A DNA stretch of 64,000 nucleotides from Antilocapra americana (taxonomy: Eukaryota > Chordata > Mammalia > Artiodactyla > Antilocapridae): the NCBI GenBank assembly GCA_007570785.1, contig ML664161.1, forward strand, positions 43,251,643 through 43,315,642, given 5' to 3'. The notes below the pieces were generated by a model that had not been told where the DNA came from, made no database searches, and was given only the letters and a program-made list of their open reading frames with translations. Position numbers and translations under genes: made by a program. Below are positions 47,813-59,282 of this stretch, one piece after another. Position 1 is the first letter of the stretch. Every line of letters begins with the position of its first letter.

Positions 47813-48040
47813 GGTGTGTGTGCATGCTAAGTCCCTTCAGTCGTGTCTGACTGTTTGTGAGCCATGGACTGTAGCCCACCAGGTTCATCTGTCCATGGGA
47901 TTCTCCAGGCAAGAATACTGGAATGGGTTGCCATGCTCTTCTCCAGGGGATCTTGCCGACCCCAGAATCGAGCACATGTCTCTTCTGTCTCATGCATTGC
48001 CAGGCAGATTCCTTACAACTAGTGCCACCTGGGAAGACCC
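47813..48040 (-). mobile_element. Bov-tA SINE
   Basis: Complete reverse-oriented copy from 'tgctaagtcccttcagtcgt' to 'ttacaactagtgccacctgg'. A 186-codon + frame at 47,730-48,290 runs through it; its residues 30-100 are the antisense of the SINE, so it is not a gene. Confidence 0.93.
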
Positions 48041-50089
48041 ATTACCAGGAGGAGGAGGAAATATGCCAGAGGAACTAGGAGCTAGGAGAAAGAACCTGAC
48101 TGGCTACCTTAAGCTAGTTAGCCTCCCTAAACCTATAAAACACTTCCTAACACTACCAGTGACAACCCAGAGAGAGAGTGTCTCTCTTCCACACCTCTGC
48201 TCTCCCTCCCTCTTGAAAGCAAGGCAGGCAGAAGGAGAAATGCCAGACTGTGCAGTCTCTATAAGTTTAAATTATAGGAGATTAGAATAACCTTGATTTA
48301 CCTGAACCAGGTAGGCTGAACTTTGCAAGTTTTCAAATCAGCTGACCTCCTGTCTAGTGACAATACAACCGTGGCACAGAGGAAAGCTCAAAACCATAAC
48401 TCAGAGACCATAGCATCTCTCAAGAGATTTTTTAGTGGTTCACTAAGCTCTGGACAGGACCCTGAGCAGAAGATGCTAAATAGATTGAGTACTTTTCAGT
48501 CATGGCCACCCCCTTTTTCCTCTCCTCTGCCTCGGGGACCCAGGGTCCTTGTGTTTATCTGATTTTTTTCCGTCAACCTCCCTGTTCCGAATAATCCCTT
48601 TCTCCACCCCCCAGCTCCAATTCAAAACTATTTTACACTGAGGTAACTCTCTGGGGATTGAAGCCATCAGAGCACCCAGGCATGAGGGGTTCAGCCACCC
48701 TAAGATACATTAGCCTCACAGAAGAAGTGTTGGAAATTAAACTGTACCTCATTGACAAGGGGGCTTGTGCTCCTGGCCCCAGGGAGGTGGCCTCTCTTTG
48801 GAGCCAGACTATCTGCCTAGAATCAATTGTGCCCTGATACAGCTGTGCCCACCCCTCTTCCTCTTTATCTTTGGTCACATATGTGATATGAACTCAGAGA
48901 AGCCAACTTTCTTCCTGGGAGAGAAAAGGGGGTGAAAAACTGTAGGTTTACACAGTGAATAATCAAACCTGAGATGACCGCAGAGGGTCTCTGTCACAAA
49001 AATATGCTGTAATATCATTTCTTCATATAAAAGTAAGTTTCTATCTTGGAGAGCCAAGGCTCTAACAAGTAGAGTTATGAACGCAGTGTGCATAAGTTTA
49101 AAACCCCACTGCTTTGAGATTGGTCAAGGCTCTTATCTCCTGTGAACTCTGCGCATTTTGCAAATTTGAATAATCAGTCATCTTGAGTTTTCTCTTTTGC
49201 ATAGTAGGGTATGAAGGCTCATATGGGACATAGCTTTTTTTTCCGGGTCAGCTGAACGGCAGTGCTGAGTTTGGGGCCCCTGGCCCCTAGGGAAGTTTAG
49301 CTTTTCTGTCTGAGAACTGGGGGAACTCCTAAGACCTCCTCTCTCCACAGCTGCCAGCTTCTCCATCTTCTAGCATTTCTCTTGACTAGTTGTTGCTCCT
49401 GTGATGTTAGAGAAAATGTTAGCAGGAGAATCAAAGGGAGGAGATGGAACATTAGGGGAACATTAGCAACTATTGAAAAGACATTTTGACCTATTTCTGT
49501 AGTTATCAATTTAATAGTATTTGTTGCCAGGAAATGCACTGATGGCAGGTGGGAGGTTGGATTGCCCTAGCAGCCTGCTCTCAGGGGCCCTCCAGTTTCA
49601 GGAGGTGGTAATTCTAGTTAATAAAAGGGTGAACTTCAAACACATTTTAACCAAATCAAATTGTAGCGGGAAATATCATATTACTGATGTTCAAGCCGAC
49701 TCACAGCTGGTAATATTAGTCAGTATATAGGCCCCAAATTCTGACTTTTCAGCATTTTCAGATATGTTTTTGGCAGTGAGAGAGTCCCCCAGGCACATTG
49801 TTATGTAGGAATAGGAGATTTTTAACCAACATAGAAGCCAGCCTAAATGAAAAATTCTTTATTCTTGTTAGACTTTTTATAAGATTGTCAAATATTCAAA
49901 TAATATGTAGCCAAGCCAAACTTCAGGTGGTTGATAGGAAATCTCCTAGAGCCAGGAGTTTTAATTTTTTTTTTGTTGTTTTGGTTTTTTTCTATGACAT
50001 GTTGGCAAATGATAAAAGCAATTCACTCTGCTAACCAGAGATGCTGGGCAGAGTTCCCCCAACACTGATTTCATGCCATGAAAAGCACA
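48041..50089. other. No supported gene
   Basis: No exon or repeat family recognised. Composition is more balanced than most of the window, and frames of up to 81 codons show no features. Confidence 0.4.
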
Positions 50090-50345
50090 AGGCACGGAAA
50101 AGAGCTCAGGCTTTGTGTCCTACCGCTCAGATTTGAATCCCAGCTTAGCCTCTGCTAGCTGTGTGACCAGAGGATGCTCACCTAACTTCTCTGAACCTTA
50201 GGCTGCTCACTAAGAAAATGGGCAAAATATCAACCTCTCATAGTTAGCATGAGGATCAAATGAGATAACATATGTAGAGAAATCCACATATAAAGAAAAG
50301 CCAATGAGCATATACCAAGTATTCAAAGATGATCATTATAATCAT
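50090..50345 (+). mobile_element. MIR SINE, near full length
   Basis: 'gatttgaatcccagcttagc', 'tgctagctgtgtgaccagag', 'acttctctgaaccttaggct' and 'gaggatcaaatgagataaca' are MIR in order. Confidence 0.75.
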
Positions 50346-51884
50346 CTACCCTTTTTGCCTCTGTGGTTTACAGTTTTTTTTTCCAATAAAATGCATGGCT
50401 TTTAATATGATAATAAAATGCAGCACTGCTATAGATACCCTGCAGACTGCTCTGGTCAGCCCTCTCTGAGTGAATAGCTGTTGGCCACTTCACCTTAGCC
50501 CCAGTTAACCTAGACTTCCCTTTATCAGCCTTCTCTGGGCTCATACAGTCAGACCACAAGACACATCTTAAGCAAATCAACTAGACCCCTTGATAACACA
50601 GACTCAAGGTAAATGAATAGAATCAAGACAGCAGATCACGTGGCAGCTAGAACTTTCCATGGCCCTCTTCACCTCTTCTACTCCAGCTCATCTTAAATTA
50701 GGAGAGATGTCAGGCATCTTTCTATGGGACTACCTCCTGCCCAGATTTTTTTTTCTAAACTTTCTCCATGTGCCCGAGTCTCCATTTTCACAGAGATTAA
50801 TTCTGATTTGGTTCGCCTACACTTTTGAAGCTCTAAAAGCTTTCCATTGTGGGCAGATTGTCTCAAATACTGTATTTGAGCATGGAAAAAGAAAACTCTG
50901 CCCAAATGTAAGCACCATTGAATCAAAGAAACAGTATTTTTTTTTTCAGTTGCATTCTTTGAAGATCCAGACAACCTTGAATTCTTTACAAAAGGCACAT
51001 CAGTGAAGCCATCCTCCTTCTTAAAAAGAAACAGAGAGATAGAGGAAGAGAGAGAGACCAACTACAGAAAGCCACTGTTCGTGATGTAAAGGGCTAGAGT
51101 GTCCAAGAGAGGAAAAAAATTGAAAAAGAAGGTGATTCTATAGATAGAACCCAGACCTAGAAGTCAGGACTCTCAGATTCTATTTCCTGCTGAATGGTAA
51201 CCTGCCTTCTTGTGTGGATTCCAACATAGCTGCCACACCTCAACTCCATTGTCATTGTCTCTAGGGAGCATGGATTCTGACTCACCCACCTAAGGTGAGA
51301 TGAGGGATTTCATTTGCTGCTGTTCTGAAAAACACTGTGATTTCTGTACCAATAGCATTCTGCATGGGCAAAGTGTTTTCCTCACTTGCAGGGAAGAGCC
51401 CTGAATTGTACCTCCCATTACTCTGAAGTGCATAAAAGACAGAATTTCTCATAATTCTGTGGGAATAATATATGTCATTGTAATGCCAACTTTGAACAGT
51501 GATTAATAATCACCTGAATATCTAGGGCTAATGCAGAACCACTGAAGGGGCCTAACATCCATATTGATTCCTCTTTCAGCCAGGCAAGTTCTTGGTCAAC
51601 ATTGATTACAGGACAATTCAGTGTGAGAGGTGCTTTGATCCAGGGTACATATCCCTTCCTTCAGAGATAGCTAAACCCTTCAGTGTACTGATGGCTGGTG
51701 CCTTAAAGTTTGGTTCCAATCCTTTCCTTTTTGTGCTTTGAGCAACTTTAGTAAATCTATGAAAGGGCTGTTCCATAGCCAAGAGGTCTTGCTTCTTCTG
51801 AACCGTTAAAGCACTTATTTATATGTCTTATTTGACACTGATTACATCGTATCCTATACCAGAGTATGTTTATGTGTGTCTCAT
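50346..51884. other. No supported gene
   Basis: The 115-codon + frame at 50,659-51,006 and 122-codon minus frame at 50,693-51,061 overlap almost fully and neither shows a domain. Nothing else recognised. Confidence 0.4.
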
Positions 51885-52020
51885 TCCTCCTATCACTGTT
51901 CAATAAGCTCATAAATACAGAGATTGTATTTATACACAATTTGTATCTCCTTCAACACCTAGAATGTACCATCAGAAATAAAAGGTACATAGTGAATAAT
52001 ATAATTTTAATGAATGAAAT
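51885..52020 (+). mobile_element. L2 LINE 3' end
   Basis: 'caataagctcataaatacag', 'tttgtatctccttcaacacc', 'tagaatgtaccatcagaaat' and 'gaataatataattttaatga' follow the L2 3' end. Confidence 0.5.
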
Positions 52021-52549
52021 TAACAGTAGCATATAAGTATTTGGCAACAAGCTAGCATTTCTAAACTCCATAAATGCCAACCCAGAAGGCAGCTTACAGA
52101 GTATCATTCAATTATATCTGTAAAGCTATAGGATTTTTCCCCGACTTAGTATTTATAGGTTTCATTCTTCCCTCTGCTTCACTAACAGCATTTTCACATA
52201 GTAGATTTTTAATAAATGATTCTTGATTTATCAATTAAAACCATAGAATAAAGCAATAATTTCCCATTTCTTTATGTTGAAATACTTATTTTGATTCCCA
52301 TCTACACCTTTATTTCAGACCTTGTCAACACAGGTATCTTGAGATTTCGTCCCACGCAGTACCTGGCTAAGGCTTAAAAAATGGTCATGAGTTTTAATTT
52401 GGCTTCTTTATCAGACCTCTTACAGGGCAGAAGAAAAATCTTTTTTTTTTTTCTGTCTCCTCCTCTTCCTCATAGGAGTGTTATATAGTTGAATGAGACC
52501 TAGTCTCTATAAAAGCATTTTAATTTCTGGAACACATGCAATATCAGAT
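52021..52549. other. No recognised feature
   Basis: Unassigned; T-run at 52,441-52,453. Confidence 0.4.
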
Positions 52550-54100
52550 TCATAACGTCAGATTGAGGAAGCTTTGGCACCCCGGCACACCAAATGATAT
52601 TGAACATCATATGTGTTGAGCTTCTGCGTGGACCTGAAGGGTGAAGGGTTTATTACCCTAAGCTTTTACATTAGGGTTAGTACGACCTGTTAGGTGCACT
52701 CACTGTGTCCTCTGCCCAAATGAGAGAGCCGATTGCTTAGAGCCTGCCCGGCCATGCGAAAGCGCCACCATTACTCTCCAACCTGATTTGATCTTACACC
52801 TCAGCCACACAAAATGATCTGAAACCAATCACTTCCATGCTATGTCACAGATTTCCAAAGTAGATACATTATTCCAGTTTTGCCTCCGTTCTTTCTCAGA
52901 GAGTCTGTCTCACAGAAAGCCAGGGGAGCCGTCCCAGGCTAGACGTTCTGTTGAGTCATGTTTACTGTCCCCCCTCAGAAAGGTTCCAAACGCAAATGCA
53001 AGAGGTTGCCGAATGCAGGGACATGTGGCGCGCATGCTACTGAAGTGAGAGGCATAGCACACACCTGCTTTTTGGCTGTGGCAGGCCATCTTGACTGTGC
53101 CATGCCACAAGTTAGCATTTTGGATGAGCAATTGCCATTCTGTTGTTTTCTTCTCAACACATGGTGTTCAAAAACAGTTAAAAGAAAACTGTACCCATTT
53201 GCTCATCCCAGAAATCTAAAATTTCAAAGAAGCATGCCAAATTAATTTTCACATAATATTTTCCAAGCTTTCTCTTTGCACTGAGAACTGATATTTCACT
53301 TTTTGAACTTACAGTGTCCCGGCCTGAGGTAAATGGGTGCAGTTTCTCTTTAAATGGCATTAAACATATCAAAGCAGGATTATATCTGTCACTGTCTTTT
53401 TTTTTTTTTTCTAATGGAATCAAAATCCTTCAGGGAGTGTCCCAAATCCACATTAATGTCTTTGAGTGCTAATGTTTCCACTGGGACTTTTACATTAGCA
53501 AAATACAAGTATGTGGATCCCCCCCCACCTCTGCTGTCTGTCTAAGGGAGAGCCGACTGCACCTCCGTTATTCTCCGTGGCCTTCACCTCACCCCCTTCA
53601 AGGTGGTAGACGAGGATGCTTTCTTTTCCACCCTTCCCCCTGTGTGTAACCACACCCCAGAAAAGCTAAAGTGAATGCAGGTTCCAGCATGGGGGAATCT
53701 TTGGAATCCCAGCTGTGAATTTTATTCGAAAAAGACTAACAGCAGTAGCCATCATTACCATCTACCGAGGGCCTATCACACCTTAAATTTCACTTTTGGT
53801 TCTGACAGTGGAAGAAGCAGACAAACCCCTAGGACTTCAGGACCATGCCATCAACATGTTTGCTGTTGATTTGGGGATATTGGTCATGTGTCCTTATTAT
53901 GGCAATACAATCCCTTGCCACCTCAGTGCTTCCTTTTTTATTTCTTTCACAACATAATTAAAACGACATGCTGTCAATCATGATTATCAAGTGGCAGTGA
54001 GAGATTGCGGTCGATAAATAATAATTTAAATCAGTAATCATGACATAGTAAATAATAAAAAGATTCTCACATTACATTTCATCTTAGTTGCACCTTTTCC
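52550..54100. promoter_or_regulatory. Candidate conserved non-coding cluster
   Basis: About 1.5 kb without any recognisable repeat, richer in CpG than its surroundings (for example 52,730-52,770 and 52,980-53,040). It ends in an AT-rich core with many ATTA/TAAT and ATGATTA strings at about 53,950-54,060. It lies directly upstream of the candidate exon at 54.6 kb. Frames of up to 95 codons here overlap on both strands and look non-coding. The call rests on composition and lack of repeats only. Confidence 0.35.
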
Positions 54101-54457
54101 TTACATCCGACGTACCCTGGGACGTTACAGTATTTCGAGAATAACTTTGTTTACAATGTGGGGTGGGAGGGCAGGAGAGCTCTACAGTATTACTCTCCAG
54201 ACCCTGCCCAGCGTCTTTCTTCTTTCAGCGCCATCCTGGCCACAGAAGGCTTGAGTTCTGCAGCTGATGCTCTGCGAGAGCCATCCCTGGAGAGCTAGGA
54301 GCTGAGAGATTCTAAGCAGGCTCTTCGCATACTTTCACTTTCTGGAGCACTCTGGAGCTCCGCACTACTTTCTTAGCCACTCTTCCCATTCCTCCCTCTC
54401 TTCCTTCCCCACTTTTCTTGCCCCCTCTTTCTTTTTCTACCCCTCAAGCTTGAACTG

Positions 54458-54460
<3 letters not shown>
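54101..54460 (+). other. Pyrimidine-rich, possible 5'UTR or intron end
   Basis: A balanced stretch (54,180-54,360) followed by a C/T-rich stretch (54,370-54,450). It could be an alternative promoter and first exon or a long polypyrimidine-rich intron end. No TATA box seen. Confidence 0.25.

Positions 54461-54508
<48 letters not shown>
54461..54508. repeat. (TG)24 microsatellite
   Basis: Perfect 48-bp TG run, the longest TG tract in the window, ending 97 bases before a candidate splice acceptor. Confidence 0.97.
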
Positions 54509-54509
<1 letters not shown>

Positions 54510-54512
<3 letters not shown>

Positions 54513-54674
54513 GTGGAGCACAGCGGGGAGGAGAATCTCCTGATGCCCCAGCCTACCACTAGGAAAGAAACTCGGTGTTTTTATTTAAACAACCTCTCCC
54601 CACAGCTAAGCCTTCATATGTGGAAGAAAAACTCAAACCTTTTTCCCTTCCCACACTTTATGAAGACAAGGTAA
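54510..54674 (+). CDS. Short open frame spanning the candidate acceptor
   Basis: ATG at 54,510, right after the TG tract, opens a 54-codon frame (start MVEHSGEENLLMPQPTTRKE) that runs through the candidate acceptor and exon and stops at TAA inside the donor (AGG TAA). The start context has T at -3 and G at +4. No family is recognised. It may be chance. Confidence 0.15.
54606..54670 (+). other. Candidate 65-bp internal exon
   Basis: The acceptor 'aacaacctctccccacag' ends at 54,605 and the donor AAG|GTAAGC begins at 54,671, both close to consensus. Two frames are open across it. With a 5' phase of one leftover base, the 21 full codons read KPSYVEEKLKPFSLPTLYED plus K and the exon ends on a codon boundary. 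In the other, an ATG at 54,618 reads MWKKNSNLFPFPHFMKT. I do not recognise either peptide. Joined to the candidate first exon ending at 30,959, the first frame meets a stop without an intervening ATG, so it would need another upstream coding exon. Confidence 0.4.
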
Positions 54675-55239
54675 GCAGAGGCAGTGATAATGTCAACCTT
54701 GGATTGAAAAGGGAGCCTTTATGCACAAACTATGTGCTCATCTTTAAATTTTTTTCAAGAAAAAAAAATCCCTATTATTGGCAAGTATTGGAGAATTGAT
54801 TGTGCTAGATTTTTGTGGGAATTGTGCATGTTTTCCTAATACTGAAAGAGTTTGGGGATTTTTTTTTTAATTCGTTTGTTTTTAAACACTAGCTTCACAA
54901 AAGCTTTGCAATGTCAGGTAGACTATCTTCTATAGCTGGAAAAAAATACCCTTCTGTACATGAGTCATTTGAAGTGTCTACATGTAATATTCTTCTTTGG
55001 TGGGTGCAGTGTCAGTTTGTTGATGCTAGCATGTTTAAATGTCAAGGTGGAAGTAACTGTGTTTGTATAAATGTCTGCACACAATTTTAGCATCATGTAG
55101 CAGTCACTAAAAATATTTTCTGATGGCATTCATAGTTGTTTCACTTCTGGGTTCTCCTCTTAGCAAACTTTGGCAAAGAATACAAGTTTTGTAGCTGGAT
55201 AAACTTAGATCCGTATAGGAGTGTCATAAAGCACTTTCT
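54675..55239. other. No recognised feature
   Basis: Putative intronic sequence after the candidate donor; AT-rich with short T-runs. Confidence 0.4.
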
Positions 55240-55415
55240 ATTTTGTGAGACTGGTTATCCACTCCCTTGCTGTGCCTCAGTTTCTTCACCTGAAGAAAAG
55301 TGGATGGTAACTTCTATTCTGGAAGGTTTTTGTCAGAATTAAATGAGATAATATATGTAAACCCCATAACATAGTGTCTGAAACATGGTAGACACTTACA
55401 TGTATTATTTCTCTC
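55240..55415 (+). mobile_element. MIR SINE
   Basis: 'cttgctgtgcctcagtttct', 'cttcacctgaagaaaagtgg', 'aaatgagataatatatgtaa' and 'cataacatagtgtctgaaac' follow MIR. Confidence 0.65.
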
Positions 55416-56014
55416 CTCCTGTCTTTTAAGAGAAATGCCTGGGTGATCTGATCACTTCTTTGGTCTTAAGCTCAAGTGCTAGTGATTTTTCTCCATATCC
55501 AGATTACTTGAACCAATCATATTAATTAGGTTTTAGCCTCTCAATTTTTGTTCACCACAAAGGAAATCATTCTGCTGTGTTATATACTAAGATATAACTG
55601 TAAGCAAAATGACTTGGAAATTAGATAGTGTGTTGGAGCTAATAGACTCAGGACTCAGCCAGGTTCTTTTCTGCTTTATCCCCAGCTCCACCCTCATCCT
55701 TGACCTAAATACCCTCTCAGAGACGGGGCAGGAGCGGAGCAGCCAGGCCTCAAGAGCCCTGTTTCTGAGCTACTTAGGGCAGTGAATTTGGAGTAGATTC
55801 TAAAGGGAAAGCATGTCCAAATGCATAGAACAGCTGAAATCAATGGCTCGACCTTTAGATTTGGGGTACTAGAAAAATTCCAAATTCTTTCCAGTCTCTG
55901 ATACATGGTTCTTCCTCTCATGATTCAAACCTAATGATTAGGTTTTATATTCATCCAATGGGTACAAGTATGACTATTCAATTATTCTATGTGAGTGTGT
56001 TGCAGATGTAAAGT
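55416..56014. other. No recognised feature
   Basis: Unassigned DNA; the 75-codon minus frame at 55,694-55,921 has no features. Confidence 0.4.
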
Positions 56015-56105
56015 TCTTTGCAGTAGCACAAACTATGTCTAATCATACCCTTTTATACTTTCCTAATACACATAGGTTGGAGCTCAGTAAATGTTGAGTA
56101 AAAAA
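56015..56105 (+). mobile_element. L2 3' end fragment
   Basis: 'gcacaaactatgtctaatca' and 'ggttggagctcagtaaatgt' followed by 'tgagta' resemble the L2 3' end. Confidence 0.4.
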
Positions 56106-56374
56106 ATCTAGCCAGTGACTTCTTGACCATGATAGTGACACAGGATCCTGTTTTTACTGTCCAGCAATATATTTTATGTATAAATACCTGTATCAATAGA
56201 CCTCTCCTTCTGTGTGTATACTTATATATAGGTATGTATATATATTGATTTATTTATATAATTGTTTAAATGAAAGACCTTGAGGGACCCAGTTCCACTA
56301 GGTCACTGATAGCCCTGAATCTATTTATAGATTCCTTACTGATAAAGTTGCCAGCTGTATAATTAACTTTGTGA

Positions 56375-56460
56375 TCACTGGCCAGTCCTCAGTTTCCTCA
56401 TTTACAAAATGACTAGATTAAATAATCACTAAGGTAGGAAAACTTTTCAACTCCATAATT
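56375..56460 (+). mobile_element. MIR fragment
   Basis: 'ccagtcctcagtttcctcat' and 'ttacaaaatgactagattaa' match the MIR core. Confidence 0.45.
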
Positions 56461-57230
56461 TTATTTTTTTTTCTCTCCAGTAAGAAATGACGTGTGCTTT
56501 TGAGAGCTATACTATTATTGTTTGAACTTCGTGCCAATTTTTCTCCTAATGCAGGAATCACGAATGAAATCTAGTAAGGGGCTGGGAATTTGTACTTGCT
56601 TTTAAAATTCAGAGCAGCTATTGAAACTGGTGTCTTTTCACTTCAATTACTTATCATTTAGGCACAGACATTCAGCCTGGTGGGGCCAGCCTGACCCCCA
56701 AAGGAGCCTGTCCTGCTCCTGTAATTTCAAAAAAGAAACTGAAGCTGCCCAGATCTCCACTTCTGGAATCCTTAAGGACACTTCCTCTTTGGGGGAAAAG
56801 AGGCCTGCCAGCTCATTATGGCTTCATAGATGCTTTTCTAGACTCTCAGGATATGCTTGATATTAGTGACAATCTGCTCTAGTCAGCCTCACCATTTCCA
56901 GAGTGACGTGTTCCTGGTGTTTTTTTTTTTTTTTCTTTTAATACCGGCATATTTAATGTTGTATGATTGTCCCCGTTAGGAAAGTAGGTGTTCATGTTAT
57001 TAATGTGCTGATTTTGTTCATGAAAGAGTAAACTGCCAGTATGGTACAGTACTACCAGGTTGTTTTTTGTTGCTGTTTTTTTCCTTTTCCTTTCACTAGC
57101 AGAAAAAGACCCTAAATTGTGCCTTTGGATTAACATCTTCTCCTTTCACATTTGAATTTCAAAACCCTCTTTAAATGAGCAATTCTCAGGGTTTCCATTA
57201 CTGACAGCTGCCTCTGGGTGTGTCCCTACA
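56461..57230. other. No supported gene
   Basis: Unassigned. A T-run lies at 56,920-56,934; frames of up to 85 codons are featureless. Confidence 0.4.
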
Positions 57231-57238
57231 ACTTTGTG

Positions 57239-57441
57239 ACTTCCCTGGTGGCTCAGACATTAAAGAGTCTGCCTGCAATGCAGGTTCAATCCCTGGGTCA
57301 GGAAAATCCCCCGGAGGAGGGCACAACAACCCACTCCAGTATTCTTGCCTGGAGAATTCCATGAATCAAGAGCCTGGCAGGCCACAGTCCATGGGGTCAC
57401 AAAGAGTCGGACATGACTGAGTGACCAACACACACACGGTG
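57239..57441 (+). mobile_element. Bov-tA SINE, full length
   Basis: From 'acttccctggtggctcagac' through 'ggttcaatccctgggtcagg' and 'ccactccagtattcttgcct' to the tail with 'gtcacaaagagtcggacatg' and a short CA run. Flanked by an 8-bp duplication 'actttgtg' at 57,231-57,238 and 57,442-57,449. Confidence 0.95.
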
Positions 57442-57449
57442 ACTTTGTG

Positions 57450-58311
57450 GTGGGCATCTCTTCCTTTCAGCTCTGAGAGAATTTTCTGTGTCCTGGTCAG
57501 CACTCAGAATCTCACTAGTACTCCAACAATAGCCTCCCTGCACCCGGCCTTTCTGACCAAAGTGAGCACACTTTACCTCTCTTTCACATGCTCCCACCTT
57601 CCTGAAGCAAAAGAAGAGTTTTAACATTTAATTTCTTACCTGATAATTTTTGATAAGCACCCAAGTATTAGATATTTATGAGTGCTAAGGGGAAAACCCA
57701 GACAATAGGCACCAAGTCTTATTTTTAGACAACTACTTTGCAGTACAAATGAATAGCACTTGGGAGTAACCAAGTCTTACTCATTTGAGTAAAAGAACAG
57801 GATTGTTGCCTCCCCTGTATCAGGATCTCCTCCTCTTTGGTCTGCAGTGCAGTCCCACTTTGGTTTAATTAATCCATTAAGGTCTATCTTAACCCTAGTC
57901 AGTAATGATGGAGGGGCTCACCGGAGCCATCCAGAATGGGAGAAATTAGATGGATAATGATTTTTGTGCTGATGATGTGTTCTGTCTTTTTATATAGTTG
58001 ATCCCATGAGGGACATATTTCTTTGGTGTATTCCTGCTGATGTTCTCAAGACAGATATATTACAGAGAAATAAATCAGACTATGAGATTTTTCTAGTGTC
58101 TAATTCTTGGTGTGTAAATTTAGTGTTTTAAAATCAAAGCTATTTTTAAAAATATATTTTTATCAATATAATATTAAATAATCAAGAGGATGAGAGAAAT
58201 TTGAGTAACTCTCATTTGAGTATTATTTTTATTACACTTAGACACTGTTATAGAATATTTATGTTAATAGTCTTCTGATTGCTCCCTCCTCCAAGAGTAA
58301 ACTGTTTAAGA
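57450..58311. other. No recognised gene
   Basis: Unassigned; an AT-rich patch lies at 58,130-58,250. Confidence 0.4.
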
Positions 58312-58375
58312 TGATTTCTCTTCAATCCAATTCAACAAGTGTTTACTGATGCCTACCACATGCATAACAGTTGAC
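58312..58375 (-). mobile_element. Possible L2 3' end fragment
   Basis: 'ccaattcaacaagtgtttac' then 'tgatgcctaccacatgcata' resembles the reverse L2 3' end. Confidence 0.35.
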
Positions 58376-58587
58376 AGTTCCCCAAATCAGGAGACTTAAG
58401 TAGCTTTATATGTCCTAAAGTAACAAAACAGGACTGTATATGTATAGATATGTATATACATATATACTATTTGAAATTAAGACCTATAGTTGCACTGCAA
58501 CAAATTAATCAAACTGTATTGGATGAGTACCCACTATATTTTTTCCTACTATCAGTGGAATTTATAAGCAATTATAATGTACATTTA

Positions 58588-58780
58588 TCTTTAATATTTA
58601 TTTATTTATTTGGCTGAAACAGGTCTTAATTTTGGCATGCAAGATCTTTAGCGCTGGCATGTGAACTCTTAGTTTTGGCATGTGGGATTTATTTCCCTAA
58701 GCAGGGATCAAACCTGGACTCCCTTAGAGCATTGAGAGCACGGAGTCTTAGCCACTGAACCACCAGGGAAGTCCCATCAA
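58588..58780 (-). mobile_element. CHR-type SINE
   Basis: On the minus strand it begins at 'gggacttccctggtggttca' (58,756-58,775) and contains the tRNA-like head, then sequence ending in a TTTA/AATA tail at 58,592-58,612. The region with 'gcatgtgggatttatttccc' and 'gggatcaaacctggactccc' is typical of CHR SINEs shared by cetaceans, hippos and ruminants. The 9-bp duplication 'gtacattta' (58,579-58,587 and 58,781-58,789) confirms the ends. Confidence 0.88.
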
Positions 58781-58789
58781 GTACATTTA

Positions 58790-59272
58790 AAGTACAAGAA
58801 ATCTTTTAAAGTGTGGTAAAGTGGATGTGGTGGTTTTTACCTTGTTTAAGAGTATTGGCCACTGGTTGACAGCAATCTTGAAAGTCTCTCTAGCAGAAGC
58901 AGCCTCTAAGTAATCATTTGAAGGAAGGAGAGATGTTCTTCAGTGCTGAAGAATTATTCCACACTCACAGGCTTGTGTGGGAAAGATTCAGAGATGGGAT
59001 TTTTCCATGTAAAGGAATGACTCTCAATGGGAAGAAGCCAAAAGGCAAAGGAGATGTTCTTAGTGGATCTAGTAAGATCTTCATGGCACCATTTTTCTGA
59101 GAGATTAAATGAGCAAACCTATAAAAGGCTTAAAGTGCTGGTAGTCTGGAATTCATAACTGATCTGAAGTAGGATAGAAATCCTCTGGAGGACTACAAAG
59201 GGATCTATGACAATCAAACCATTGAGAATATGTTTGGAGTGAGGAGGCAATTTTCATATCCTAGGTATAGTG
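58790..59272. other. No recognised gene
   Basis: Unassigned; the 60-codon frame at 58,918-59,097 has no features. Confidence 0.4.
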
Positions 59273-59282
59273 TGATCAAGAG

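Noticed and set aside
47730..48290. 186-codon + strand open frame, the longest in the window
   Set aside because: Its middle is the antisense of a Bov-tA SINE ('SLQSCLTVCEPWTVAHQVHL'-type text that recurs at other Bov-tA copies), so it is a repeat product.
50659..51061. Overlapping 115- and 122-codon frames on opposite strands
   Set aside because: Neither shows family features or splice sites; mutual overlap is typical of chance frames.
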